In this document: positions 18,200-26,700 of the stretch, piece by piece
Numbering within the stretch: the stretch's first letter is position 1
Layout of the letters: each line of letters begins with the position of its first letter
Origin: Nostoc sp. FACHB-973
GTDB taxonomy: Bacteria > Cyanobacteriota > Cyanobacteriia > Cyanobacteriales > Nostocaceae
Direction: 5' to 3'
NCBI RefSeq assembly: GCF_014698115.1
Contig: NZ_JACJSJ010000032.1
Span: 1 to 64,000, forward strand
Length of the DNA stretch: 64,000 nt
Notes under the pieces: model-generated
What the model saw: the letters and a program-made list of their open reading frames with translations, nothing else
The model's database searches: none
What the model was told of the DNA's origin: nothing
Position numbers and translations under genes: made by a program

Positions 18200-18892
18200 C
18201 TATTGGGAAATTTCTTTGACCAGATGACCATCTTCCATATGAATTATGCGATCGGCAACATCTAAAATTCTGTTGTCGTGAGTAACCATTAAGATGGCAC
18301 AATTCTGTTCCTTAGCTAATTCCTGCATCAGGGTGACAACATCTCGGCCAGTCTTACTGTCTAAAGCAGCCGTAGGTTCATCAGCTAAAACTAATTTAGG
18401 ATGACTTACTAAAGCACGTGCAATGGCTACGCGTTGTTTTTGTCCTCCTGAGAGATCGGATGGATAGTAATTAACTCTATTTTCTAATTTAACAGCATTA
18501 AGCATAGCTTCTGATTTGCTACGAGCCTCGTGTTCGGAAATATTTTTGTGTAATTCAAGCGACATTTGAACATTTTGTCTAGCTGTTAGGAAATCTAATA
18601 AATTGTGAGCTTGGAAAATATAGCCAATATGACGACGTACTTTGACTAATTGCTCATTACTAGCTCCAGAAAGCTCATGACCTAGAAATTTAAGACTTCC
18701 CTCTTGAACAGAGCGTAATCCACCAATTAAAGTGAGTAAAGTTGTTTTTCCTGAGCCTGATGGCCCAGTCATAATCACAATTTCGCCAAATTTGATATGA
18801 AAATTAATATCAAATAATGTTTGGGTGCGAATTTTTTTTTCGCCAAAATAGTGATTGAGTTCTGTGATATTAACAATATATTTTGTTTTCAT
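18200..18892 (-). CDS. devA: DevA-type ABC exporter ATPase
   Basis: A 230-residue ATPase of the MacB/LolD-like group. Walker A is GPSGSGKT (43-50), the signature is LSGGQKQRVAIARAL (from 147), Walker B is LVLADEP (167-173) and the H-loop is MVTHDNR. With DevB and DevC it powers a pump that exports lipids across the envelope; in Anabaena DevBCA exports heterocyst glycolipids through a TolC-like channel. It starts 25 nt after devC, so the two are co-transcribed. Several DevBCA paralogues exist per genome, so the cargo here is not proven. Confidence 0.92.
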   Translation of the reverse strand: MKTKYIVNITELNHYFGEKKIRTQTLFDINFHIKFGEIVIMTGPSGSGKTTLLTLIGGLRSVQEGSLKFLGHELSGASNEQLVKVRRHIGYIFQAHNLLDFLTARQNVQMSLELHKNISEHEARSKSEAMLNAVKLENRVNYYPSDLSGGQKQRVAIARALVSHPKLVLADEPTAALDSKTGRDVVTLMQELAKEQNCAILMVTHDNRILDVADRIIHMEDGHLVKEISQ

Positions 18893-18917
18893 ATTACTTG
18901 TATGATGTATGCATTAT

Positions 18918-20090
18918 TTAAAAAATATCTGCTGGATCTACTTTTCTTAGTTTGTTTGTAGATAAAAATGCAGAAGTTAAACACATTAAAATTGCTGAAA
19001 TTAATACTATTGTCGCTTTATCAGTACTCATGATAACTGGTAATTTAGTAGCATTTTTGGAGATATCATAGAGACCTATAGATATAATAAAACCTGGAAC
19101 ATAACCTAGAGATGCTAAAATTAAAGCTTGTTTAAAAACCACACTTAATAAATATTTGTTTTTGAATCCCATTGCTTTTAAGGTTGCATATTCAGTTAAA
19201 TGACTTGAAATATTACTATAAAGAATTTGATAGACAACGATTACACCAACAACAAACCCCATTAAGACCATCAAGTTAAACACAAATCCAATGGGTGTTC
19301 TCAGAGACCAATAGCTTTTTTCAAGAGCAATAAAGTCTTTGCTAGTAATCAGTCTTACGTCTTGGGGTAAGTTAACTGATAAATCTGCCAAAACTTTTTC
19401 GGGATTAGCATTAGATTTGAGTTTGATTAAGCCTATATCTATCTTTTGTACTGGACGATCTTGAAATATTCTCAGAAATGTTGAAGAACTAACGATTAAA
19501 TTTCCATCAACTCCAAATGAAGGTCCAAGATTAAATAAACCACCAATTTTAACTTTGTAACCAACTATTCCAGAATAACTGTAGATTTCAACTTTTACAG
19601 TTTTTCCTTGCTCAAAATCTTTAGCGATCGCTCCAAATTCTGGTCGAGAATCACGGTCAAATAAAACAATGTTAGGAATTCTCACTACATTGAGTTTATC
19701 TTCAATATTTTTAAATTTAAAAATTGATTTAACTGGATCAAAACCAAGCACATATAGTGGATATTTTAACCCATTATCTGGATTTTTAAATTTGGCAAAT
19801 TGCACATATAAAGGGCTAACTGATTTGACACTTTCATAACCTAATAGTTGGTATAAATACGAACGATCAAAACTTTGATTAGATGTCAGAGATTTATATT
19901 GAGCGCTAATTAAAAACAAGTCTCCTTCTAGATTATTATGTAGCTGTGTAGCACTGTCATAGAGAGCATCTTGGAAACCAATTTGCATAAACATGAGAAC
20001 AGCGACAAAAGCAATCCCAGCCAAAGCTACAACAAATCGAATTCTTTGTCGGGCTAGTTGTAGCCAAGCCAGAGGTATATTGAGAATCAT
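18918..20090 (-). CDS. devC: DevC-type ABC exporter permease
   Basis: A 390-residue MacB/FtsX-like permease. It has one N-terminal membrane helix (FVVALAGIAFVAVLMFMQIGF), a large periplasmic domain (about 45-260) and three C-terminal helices (LMVLMGFVVGVIVVYQIL, VVFKQALILASLGYVPGFII and TIVLISAILMCLTSAFL). This is the DevC topology. It pairs with the DevA ATPase just downstream and the DevB adaptor upstream. The 273-nt gap to devB contains repeats, looser than expected for a compact operon. Confidence 0.92.
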   Translation of the reverse strand: MILNIPLAWLQLARQRIRFVVALAGIAFVAVLMFMQIGFQDALYDSATQLHNNLEGDLFLISAQYKSLTSNQSFDRSYLYQLLGYESVKSVSPLYVQFAKFKNPDNGLKYPLYVLGFDPVKSIFKFKNIEDKLNVVRIPNIVLFDRDSRPEFGAIAKDFEQGKTVKVEIYSYSGIVGYKVKIGGLFNLGPSFGVDGNLIVSSSTFLRIFQDRPVQKIDIGLIKLKSNANPEKVLADLSVNLPQDVRLITSKDFIALEKSYWSLRTPIGFVFNLMVLMGFVVGVIVVYQILYSNISSHLTEYATLKAMGFKNKYLLSVVFKQALILASLGYVPGFIISIGLYDISKNATKLPVIMSTDKATIVLISAILMCLTSAFLSTNKLRKVDPADIF

Positions 20091-20112
20091 TTAGTAAACC
20101 TCAACGATACAA

Positions 20113-20351
20113 ATTGGGCATTCGGCATGGGGCATTCGGCATCCCTTCGGCTTACCTCGGCTCCGCTCGGCACGAGTCGCTCAGGGCAAGTGGGCATTGG
20201 GCATTTGTTATTTATTACCTTACTCTCTCATCTAGTTAATAGTCAGAATCCAGCTTGAAATTGGAAAATAAAGCGTACTATGATTTATTGATTTTATTGG
20301 TTATTATTAAACTAGGTTATCAAAGTCTTCTGAATTCTGAATTCTGAGTTC
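20113..20351. repeat. Repeat cluster between devB and devC
   Basis: GGGCATTCGGCAT-type units (20116-20145), a GC-rich stretch CGGCTCCGCTCGGCACGAG, GGGCATTGGGCATTTG (20191-20206) and a CTGAATT short tandem repeat (20328-20351). These are non-coding and dispersed in heterocystous cyanobacteria. Confidence 0.7.
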
Positions 20352-20363
20352 TGAATATTTACG

Positions 20364-21569
20364 TCAAATATAAATCATCACCTCTACTTGTAAGTCAGTA
20401 AAACCAGTGACTTGTTGATTATCTGCCAGGCGATCAATACGAATTTTTACATCAACTATTTTGTTATCGGTGTCTGCTTGGAGAGCATTATTAAAAATAT
20501 TTTGTTTGCCAACTTGTAGACCAATATCTGCGACTTTTCCTCGTAATTTTCCTGGAAAAGCATCGCTAGTAATAATGGCCGATTGACCTAGACGCACTTT
20601 TTGAATATCAGTTTCATAGACTTCTGCAACAACATACATCTGTTGTGTGCGACCTAAATCAGCTATTCCTGTAGTGCCGATAATTTCTCCAGGCCAAGTA
20701 TTAATTTTCATGATTTGCCCAGTTATGGGCGATCGCACCACGCTTAAATCCCATTCTGCCTGAGCCTGTTTAACTGAGGCGATCGCACTGTCAACATCGG
20801 CTTCTGCTGCTGCTACATCGGTGGGACGAACTTCGGCAATACTCTTGAGTCTGGCTTTGGCCTCGATTAACTGTTTTTGCAGAGTTTCGATAGTGCGCTT
20901 GAGAGAGGCTTTAGCTTCATTAAGCTGCTGCCCAACAGTATCGACTCGCAAACGTTTAGTATCTGCATCGGAAGCAGAAATCGCACCGTCTTTGTATAAC
21001 TGCTGATATCGCTGGTTTTCGCTTTCAGCATTACGCCACTCTGCCTCTAAGCGAGCGATGGTTGCTTGTTGTGCAGAAGTTTCTCCCTCCAACTCAGCTT
21101 CTAAACGAGCGATGGTTGCTTGTTGTGCAGAGATATCTCCGGCTTTTGCTCCCGCTTTTACCTGGTTGAGACTAGCTTGGGCAACTAAGACTTGTCGTTG
21201 GGCTTTTTCTAGAGCTGCAAGACGAGGAAAGTAAGTGTCAAGAATTGCAACTATTTGCCCCTCCCGCACCATATTTCCCTTATTTACCAGCAGTTTTGTG
21301 ACTCGAACACCCGCTTGGGAGTCAGGGGCCGACAGACGAATAACTTCTCCTTGGGGTTCTAAACGTCCCAAAGCAGAAACAGCAGTCATTCTAGGAGAAC
21401 TACTTGGAGTCGCTACAGGCTCTACTTTAGAAGACAATTGAAATTGTGAAAAGGTATAAAATGAAACTGTACCAGTAGCTACAGCCATAACAGTTGCAAA
21501 TATGACTGACGACCAACCTACAGGTTTGATGAATGGTTTTGTAAATGACTGTTTTTGTTTTGGTACCAT
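20364..21569 (-). CDS. devB: DevB-type membrane fusion protein (HlyD family)
   Basis: A 401-residue periplasmic adaptor. It has one N-terminal membrane anchor (SVIFATVMAVATGTVSFYTF), a split biotinyl-lipoyl domain (ALGRLEPQGEVIRLSAP ... VREGQIVAILD and VRSPITGQIMKINTWPGE), a long coiled-coil hairpin (about 115-260) and a beta-barrel. The hairpin contains an almost perfect duplication: SAQQATIARLEAE occurs twice in a row, also visible in DNA (21039-21140). It joins DevC/DevA to an outer-membrane TolC-like channel. The next gene upstream on the same strand is a small DNA-binding-like protein. Confidence 0.92.
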   Translation of the reverse strand: MVPKQKQSFTKPFIKPVGWSSVIFATVMAVATGTVSFYTFSQFQLSSKVEPVATPSSSPRMTAVSALGRLEPQGEVIRLSAPDSQAGVRVTKLLVNKGNMVREGQIVAILDTYFPRLAALEKAQRQVLVAQASLNQVKAGAKAGDISAQQATIARLEAELEGETSAQQATIARLEAEWRNAESENQRYQQLYKDGAISASDADTKRLRVDTVGQQLNEAKASLKRTIETLQKQLIEAKARLKSIAEVRPTDVAAAEADVDSAIASVKQAQAEWDLSVVRSPITGQIMKINTWPGEIIGTTGIADLGRTQQMYVVAEVYETDIQKVRLGQSAIITSDAFPGKLRGKVADIGLQVGKQNIFNNALQADTDNKIVDVKIRIDRLADNQQVTGFTDLQVEVMIYI

Positions 21570-21605
21570 AACTATCTTTTAAAGTTACCCAATAAGGTAA
21601 AAGAA

Positions 21606-21750
21606 AGAAGAATTCAGAATTCAGAATTCAGAATCCAGAATTCAGAATTCAGAATTCTCATATTTTTACTTTTATGCATTGTAAGAATTCAGAATCCAGA
21701 ATCAGTGAATTCTGAGTCCTGAATTCTGAGTCCTGAATTCTGAATTCCGA
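21606..21750. repeat. CAGAATT short tandem repeat cluster
   Basis: Heptamers CAGAATT and CAGAATC run over about 55 nt, then TGAATTC-type units appear in the opposite orientation (21705-21750). The two halves can pair as a large hairpin upstream of devB. Confidence 0.85.
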
Positions 21751-21774
21751 CTATGCATTTACCCGGAGCTATTT

Positions 21775-22098
21775 CTATTTGTTTAGCACTGCCTCTTTTT
21801 TACTTTTCATAATCGCTAAGTATTCGCTGCGAGTTCCATCTATTCGATAGTGGTCGCAAATTTGGCAGAGTTTCAATATATCCAATCTGCTGAATACTTT
21901 TTGATGTTCAATTCCGTTGTCATTTCTCCACCGCCAAAAAGTTGTTCGGTCAATGCGGCGATTGCTTTCAGGCCATCTTCGTCGTGATAAGAAATCTACC
22001 AGTTCTTCTTCATAAAACGAGTAGCCTTTTGGCAACTTTAGGAGTTCTTCTCTTAACTCAGTTAGCGGTATGAGTGGATCTAGCTCAGATAGTCTCAT
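21775..22098 (-). CDS. Small helix-turn-helix-like protein upstream of devBCA
   Basis: 107 residues, not assigned to a named family. It is rich in Arg and Trp, with a central segment SRRRWPESNRRIDRTTFWRWRND that resembles a short MerR/transposase-like DNA-recognition helix, followed by LDILKLCQICDHYRIDGTRSEYLAIM. It has the same strand as devB, 205 nt upstream with a tandem repeat in between. It could regulate devBCA or the divergent lipid cluster, which is inference from position only. Confidence 0.6.
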   Translation of the reverse strand: MRLSELDPLIPLTELREELLKLPKGYSFYEEELVDFLSRRRWPESNRRIDRTTFWRWRNDNGIEHQKVFSRLDILKLCQICDHYRIDGTRSEYLAIMKSKKEAVLNK

Positions 22099-22906
22099 GC
22101 CAGCAAGCCCTTATAATTTCATGACAGTTTAATTATGCAGAACGCTTCATACAACACGGGTCATCGCATAAATTAGATTGTAATACTGTGCATTTAGGAA
22201 TATATGGAATGATCGAGTAATCAGAGGAATTTTTATTTTGATTCTTTCTAATTTTAGATATTTCCACTTTCCTCAACAAACAGTATTGAATTTCACTATT
22301 TAATTACATACGATAAACTGAGTGATACTCAATTGCAATCCATATGCAACATTTTTGTTAATAAACAACTAGCAAGATGTTGCATAAATTTAAACAAAAT
22401 ATTTCCAAATATTGATGATTTTTCAATATGGTGATGTCCTCACTGTTACTCAGCATTTGAAAATATGTATTTAATTTGTTATTGGTCTGTTGTTGAGCAG
22501 GATTTTTCATTCTTTAGATATAGCTGCTAGTGGCTAATTTTACTTGCCGAGACAACTCATTGTTTGGGAGCAAGAATTTATTCAGAAAATTCACTGATTG
22601 ATTAAGACATAAAAATTTTTCAAATAAATCAACTTTGGGATAGATGTAAAAGCTGTTGAAGGTAGCAAGAAAATTAATTAATTTAGATAAAAAATTAGCT
22701 CTAGCATAGAGTTAACGTTTTGACTTGATAATTTTTCACCCATTAGTAAAGAGCTTGATAACTGATAACTATTTACTGTTAAATTCGCAGATGTGCAATT
22801 TGTATGCAATTTTGGCAATGTATTTTTGCGGTATGAGATACTAATTGAAAAGAGTTTTAATAGTTATGTGAATGATAGCGATCGCCCCCGAAAGACCCTG
22901 AACAAA
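22099..22906. promoter_or_regulatory. Divergent intergenic region between the devBCA side and the lipid cluster
   Basis: About 0.8 kb, AT-rich, without a supported gene. It contains a 9-bp perfect inverted repeat, ATGCAACAT (22344-22352) and ATGTTGCAT (22377-22385), with a 24-nt spacer. It probably holds promoters for both directions; start sites cannot be placed. Confidence 0.45.
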
Positions 22907-23191
22907 ATGAAACTACAGCGATTCATGCTCTCATTGCCAAGCTTTGATAACCAGCGACTGATTTTTCATGCAGCTCGCCAGACCCTTCGCAAAGCTGAGA
23001 TGGCCCGCGTTGCGGTGCGTGAATGGCTCAACGAACATGATTGTGAGCTAGAAGAGTGGAAACGCAAAACAGCTTCTGAGCTTGGAATTAGTATTAGTAG
23101 ACTTGAGCAAAAGCTCTTAGCATCTGCTCAGCATCAGGTGATAACTAGTCAAGGAGATGATGATGCTCATTCAGAAGACAATTCTGTATAA
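22907..23191 (+). CDS. Small hypothetical helical protein before the megasynthase gene
   Basis: A 94-residue protein if started at ATG 22907 (MKLQRFMLSL); an upstream in-frame start at 22793 would add an implausible stretch of 38 residues. It is mainly helical and charged (RQTLRKAEMARVAVREWLNEH, LEEWKRKTASELGISISRLEQKL) with an acidic tail. I do not recognise the family. It is co-oriented with the lipid cluster but 504 nt upstream, so membership is uncertain. Confidence 0.5.
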   Translation: MKLQRFMLSLPSFDNQRLIFHAARQTLRKAEMARVAVREWLNEHDCELEEWKRKTASELGISISRLEQKLLASAQHQVITSQGDDDAHSEDNSV

Positions 23192-23468
23192 GTTAAGATG
23201 TGGGTTCTAATTAATTTACACATTTTGATCCGTAAATTTACAACCCAACATACAGTATTGTTAATTGGAAATTACCTAAGAACTATGATCGAGGAACATT
23301 TCGTCTAGCCACACGCATCTAATTGTATCTAAGTTGCATATCAATTGTAATGAAGAAACAATGAGTTTAATATTAACTGTAAGCCCCACTTTAATAGAAA
23401 TTCTGACTCTGACAATTATCACCTAAATCTGATTAAAAATTTATGTTGCAACATTGAGGCTAACTAAT

Positions 23469-23485
23469 GTACATAAATATTGTAC
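23469..23485. promoter_or_regulatory. Inverted repeat upstream of the megasynthase gene
   Basis: GTACA-N7-TGTAC (GTACATAAATATTGTAC), a perfect dyad about 210-230 nt before the start codon and a possible binding site for a dimeric regulator. It is not an NtcA site, because the half-site spacing differs from GTA-N8-TAC. The rest of 23192-23640 shows no gene. Confidence 0.4.
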
Positions 23486-23650
23486 TATTTTCGGTGAAAA
23501 TTGTCATTCATCTGAAGTTACACGGTGAAAATGTACTAGAAAACCTTGCAAAGATTGCTGTGCAGTCAATCCAACAATTGATGCTTCATGTACTGCACCC
23601 ACGTAAACTTTAGAACTAAAGGCAGATGTCATTTATCATTTGCAAATAAC

Positions 23651-23704
23651 TAATGACCAATGACTAATGACTAATAATCAATGACCAATGACCAATGACT
23701 AATA
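23651..23704. repeat. AATGACC/AATGACT short tandem repeat overlapping the megasynthase start
   Basis: Heptamers AATGACC, AATGACT and variants run up to and through the first in-frame ATG at 23695, which is itself part of a repeat unit. Confidence 0.8.
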
Positions 23705-26700
23705 GTGAAGATAAAGTCATGGCTGCTTCTAGAATTGAAGCTGTTTTGACACAGTTGCAAGAGGAAGTGAGCAATTGTGAACAGGCTGTACTCAAACTCA
23801 TACAGGGAAAAAAAATTATGGTTGAGAATGCACCATTAAATAGCAAAATCAACACACAGCGGCAACAAGTTGATATCGCTATCATCGGCATGGCTTCTAT
23901 ATTCCCGCAATCCAAAAATCTACAGGAATACTGGGAAAAAATCATTCATAAAGTTGATTGTATTACTGATGTTCCTCCTTCACGTTGGAACATAGATGAT
24001 TATTACGATCCTAACCCTAGAACACCTGATAAAACCTACTGTAAAAGAGGCGGATTTATCCCGGATGTTAATTTCAATCCGATGGAATTCGGGCTACCAC
24101 CCAATATTTTGGAAGTTACAGATATTTCCCAGTTGCTAGGTTTGATTGTTGCTAAAGCAGCGATGGAAGATGCGGGTTACGGCGAATCTCGACAGTTTAA
24201 TCACGAGGGCACCGGCGTAATCTTAGGTGTAGCACTAGGTAGACAGTTGGGGGTGCCACTGACTTCGAGAATGCAGTATCCAGTTTGGGAAAAAGCCCTT
24301 AAAAGCAGTGGTTTATCCGATGAGGATACACAAAAAATTATCGAGAAAATCAAAAGTGCATATGTGCAGTGGGAGGAAAACGCCTTCCCTGGTATGCTTG
24401 CAAATGTTGTTTCTGGACGCATTGCTAATCGCCTAGATTTTGGAGGGACTAACTGTGTTGTCGATGCCGCCTGTGCTAGTTCATTAGGTGCCTTAAAAAT
24501 GGCAATTAGTGAGCTAGCTGAACATCGCGCCGATATGATGCTGACTGGCGGAGTTGACACCGACAACTCAATTTTGGCGTATATGTGTTTCAGTAAAACT
24601 CCTGCTGTTTCGCCTGGTGAAAATGTCAAACCTTTCGATGCAGAATCCGATGGGATGATGTTGGGTGAAGGCGTGGGGATGTTAGTACTGAAACGCCTTG
24701 AGGATGCCGAACGAGATGGCGATCGCATTTATGCAGTCATCAAAGGTATTGGTACTTCTAGCGATGGCCGTTATAAAAGCATTTACGCGCCGCGTCCAGA
24801 AGGCCAAGTCAGAGCATTACGCCGTGCTTACGCAGATGCGGGATTTTCCCCTGCTAGTGTCGGTTTGATTGAAGCACACGGCACCGGTACGATGGCTGGA
24901 GATCCAGCAGAATTTAGTTCAATCAAAGAAGTTTTTGGCGAAAATAATCCCAAAAAACAATATATTGCCCTGGGAACTGTCAAATCACAAATTGGACATA
25001 CAAAAGCGGCTGCGGGTGCGGCAAGTCTGATCAAAACAGCCTTAGCTTTGCACCACAAAGTATTACCAGCCACAATTAACGTCACCAAACCCCATCCTAA
25101 ATTAGATATTGATAATTCCCCATTTTATTTAAATACCGAAACCAGACCTTGGGTTACTAGCGATGACGAGCCAAGACGTGCAGGGGTGAGTTCTTTTGGC
25201 TTTGGTGGCACAAATTATCACGTCATTTTAGAAGAATACAAAACCCAAAGCGATCGCCCTTATCGTTTACACAAATCTGCTCAATCAGTGTTGCTATTTG
25301 CGTCAACACCCGAAGAATTGTTATCCCGTTGTCAAGCAACTAAAGACCAATTGCAATCTGATACGGGAGAGCGGCATTATGCAGAATTGATTGCCGCCTC
25401 TCAATCTTTAGATATTCCCGTCACAAATGCCAGACTTGGGTTTGTTGCCGATTCTCTCACTCAAGCTTGCAACTTATTGCAAACAAGTATTGATTTGCTG
25501 AAAAACAAACTGCAAGCAAAATCTTGGGAGCATCCCCAAGGAATTTACTACCGCAAAACTGGCATAGTCACAGAAGGAAAAGTAGTTGCTCTATTTTCTG
25601 GACAAGGCTCACAATATTTAGAGATGGGTCGGGAACTCGCAATCAATTTTCCTTCCTTGGGACAGACTTATACTCAAATTGACAGCCTTTTACGCCAAGA
25701 CGGTTTACAGGGTGTTTCAGAGGTTGTTTTCCCAGCGCCTGTGTTCGATTTAGATCAAAAAACTGCCCAGATGAAACTGTTGCAGCAAACAGAATATGCA
25801 CAGCCAGCGATCGCGGCTTTTAGCGTTGGTTTGTACAAGATATTGCAACAAGCTGGATTCAAAGCGGATTTTGTCGCAGGTCATAGCTTTGGAGAACTTA
25901 CCGCTTTATGGGCTGCGGGGGTTTTGAGTGAGGAAGATTACTTTTTCCTGGTGAAAGCTAGGGGTCAAGCGATGGCTACGCCAACAGATCCCCAGTTTGA
26001 TGCAGGAGCCATGTTAGCGGTGAAAGGGGATGTCAGTCAGGTTACAGAACTAATTGAGAGTTTCCCCGAAATCAGCATTGCTAACTTGAATTCCCAAAAT
26101 CAAATGGTGTTAGCTGGGACAAAAGCTGAAATTGCTAATGTGGAGGAAGCTCTAAAAACTCAAGGATTCTCTACAATTTTGTTGGGAGTTTCCGCAGCTT
26201 TTCACACTTCACTAGTGGCTTATGCACAGCAACCTTTTGCTAAAGCAATTGAGAAAGTTAATTTCAAAGAGCCACAAATCCCGGTTTACACCAATGTAAC
26301 CGGAAAACGTTACCCAGATGAAGCGCAAGTTATTCAAAAAGTCCTCAAAGAACACTTGAGAAATCAAGTATTATTCAAACAGGAAATTGAAAATATTTAT
26401 GCTGAAGGCGGTTACTACTTTGTTGAATTTGGCCCCCGAAGCGTTCTCACCAACTTAGTAAAAGATATTTTGGGCGATCGCCCTCATTTAGCTGTAGCCT
26501 TAAATCCCAGTCACCTCAAAGATAGCGATCGCTCTTTAAGAGAAGCTGTTGTCCAGTTGCGCGTTGCTGGATTATCTTTACAAAACTTAGACCCCTATCA
26601 ACTTGAGCAGAAAATCCCAGAAGTTTCTCCCAATAAGGTTTTGAATGTCCGCTTAAATAGCACTAACTATGTGTCAGAAAAAACCAAGCAGTCCTTTGAA

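Noticed and set aside
21606-21750. CRISPR array
   Set aside because: The repeats are contiguous heptamers without unique spacers of uniform length.
23469-23485. NtcA binding site
   Set aside because: GTA and TAC half-sites are separated by 11, not 8, bases, so the consensus is not met.
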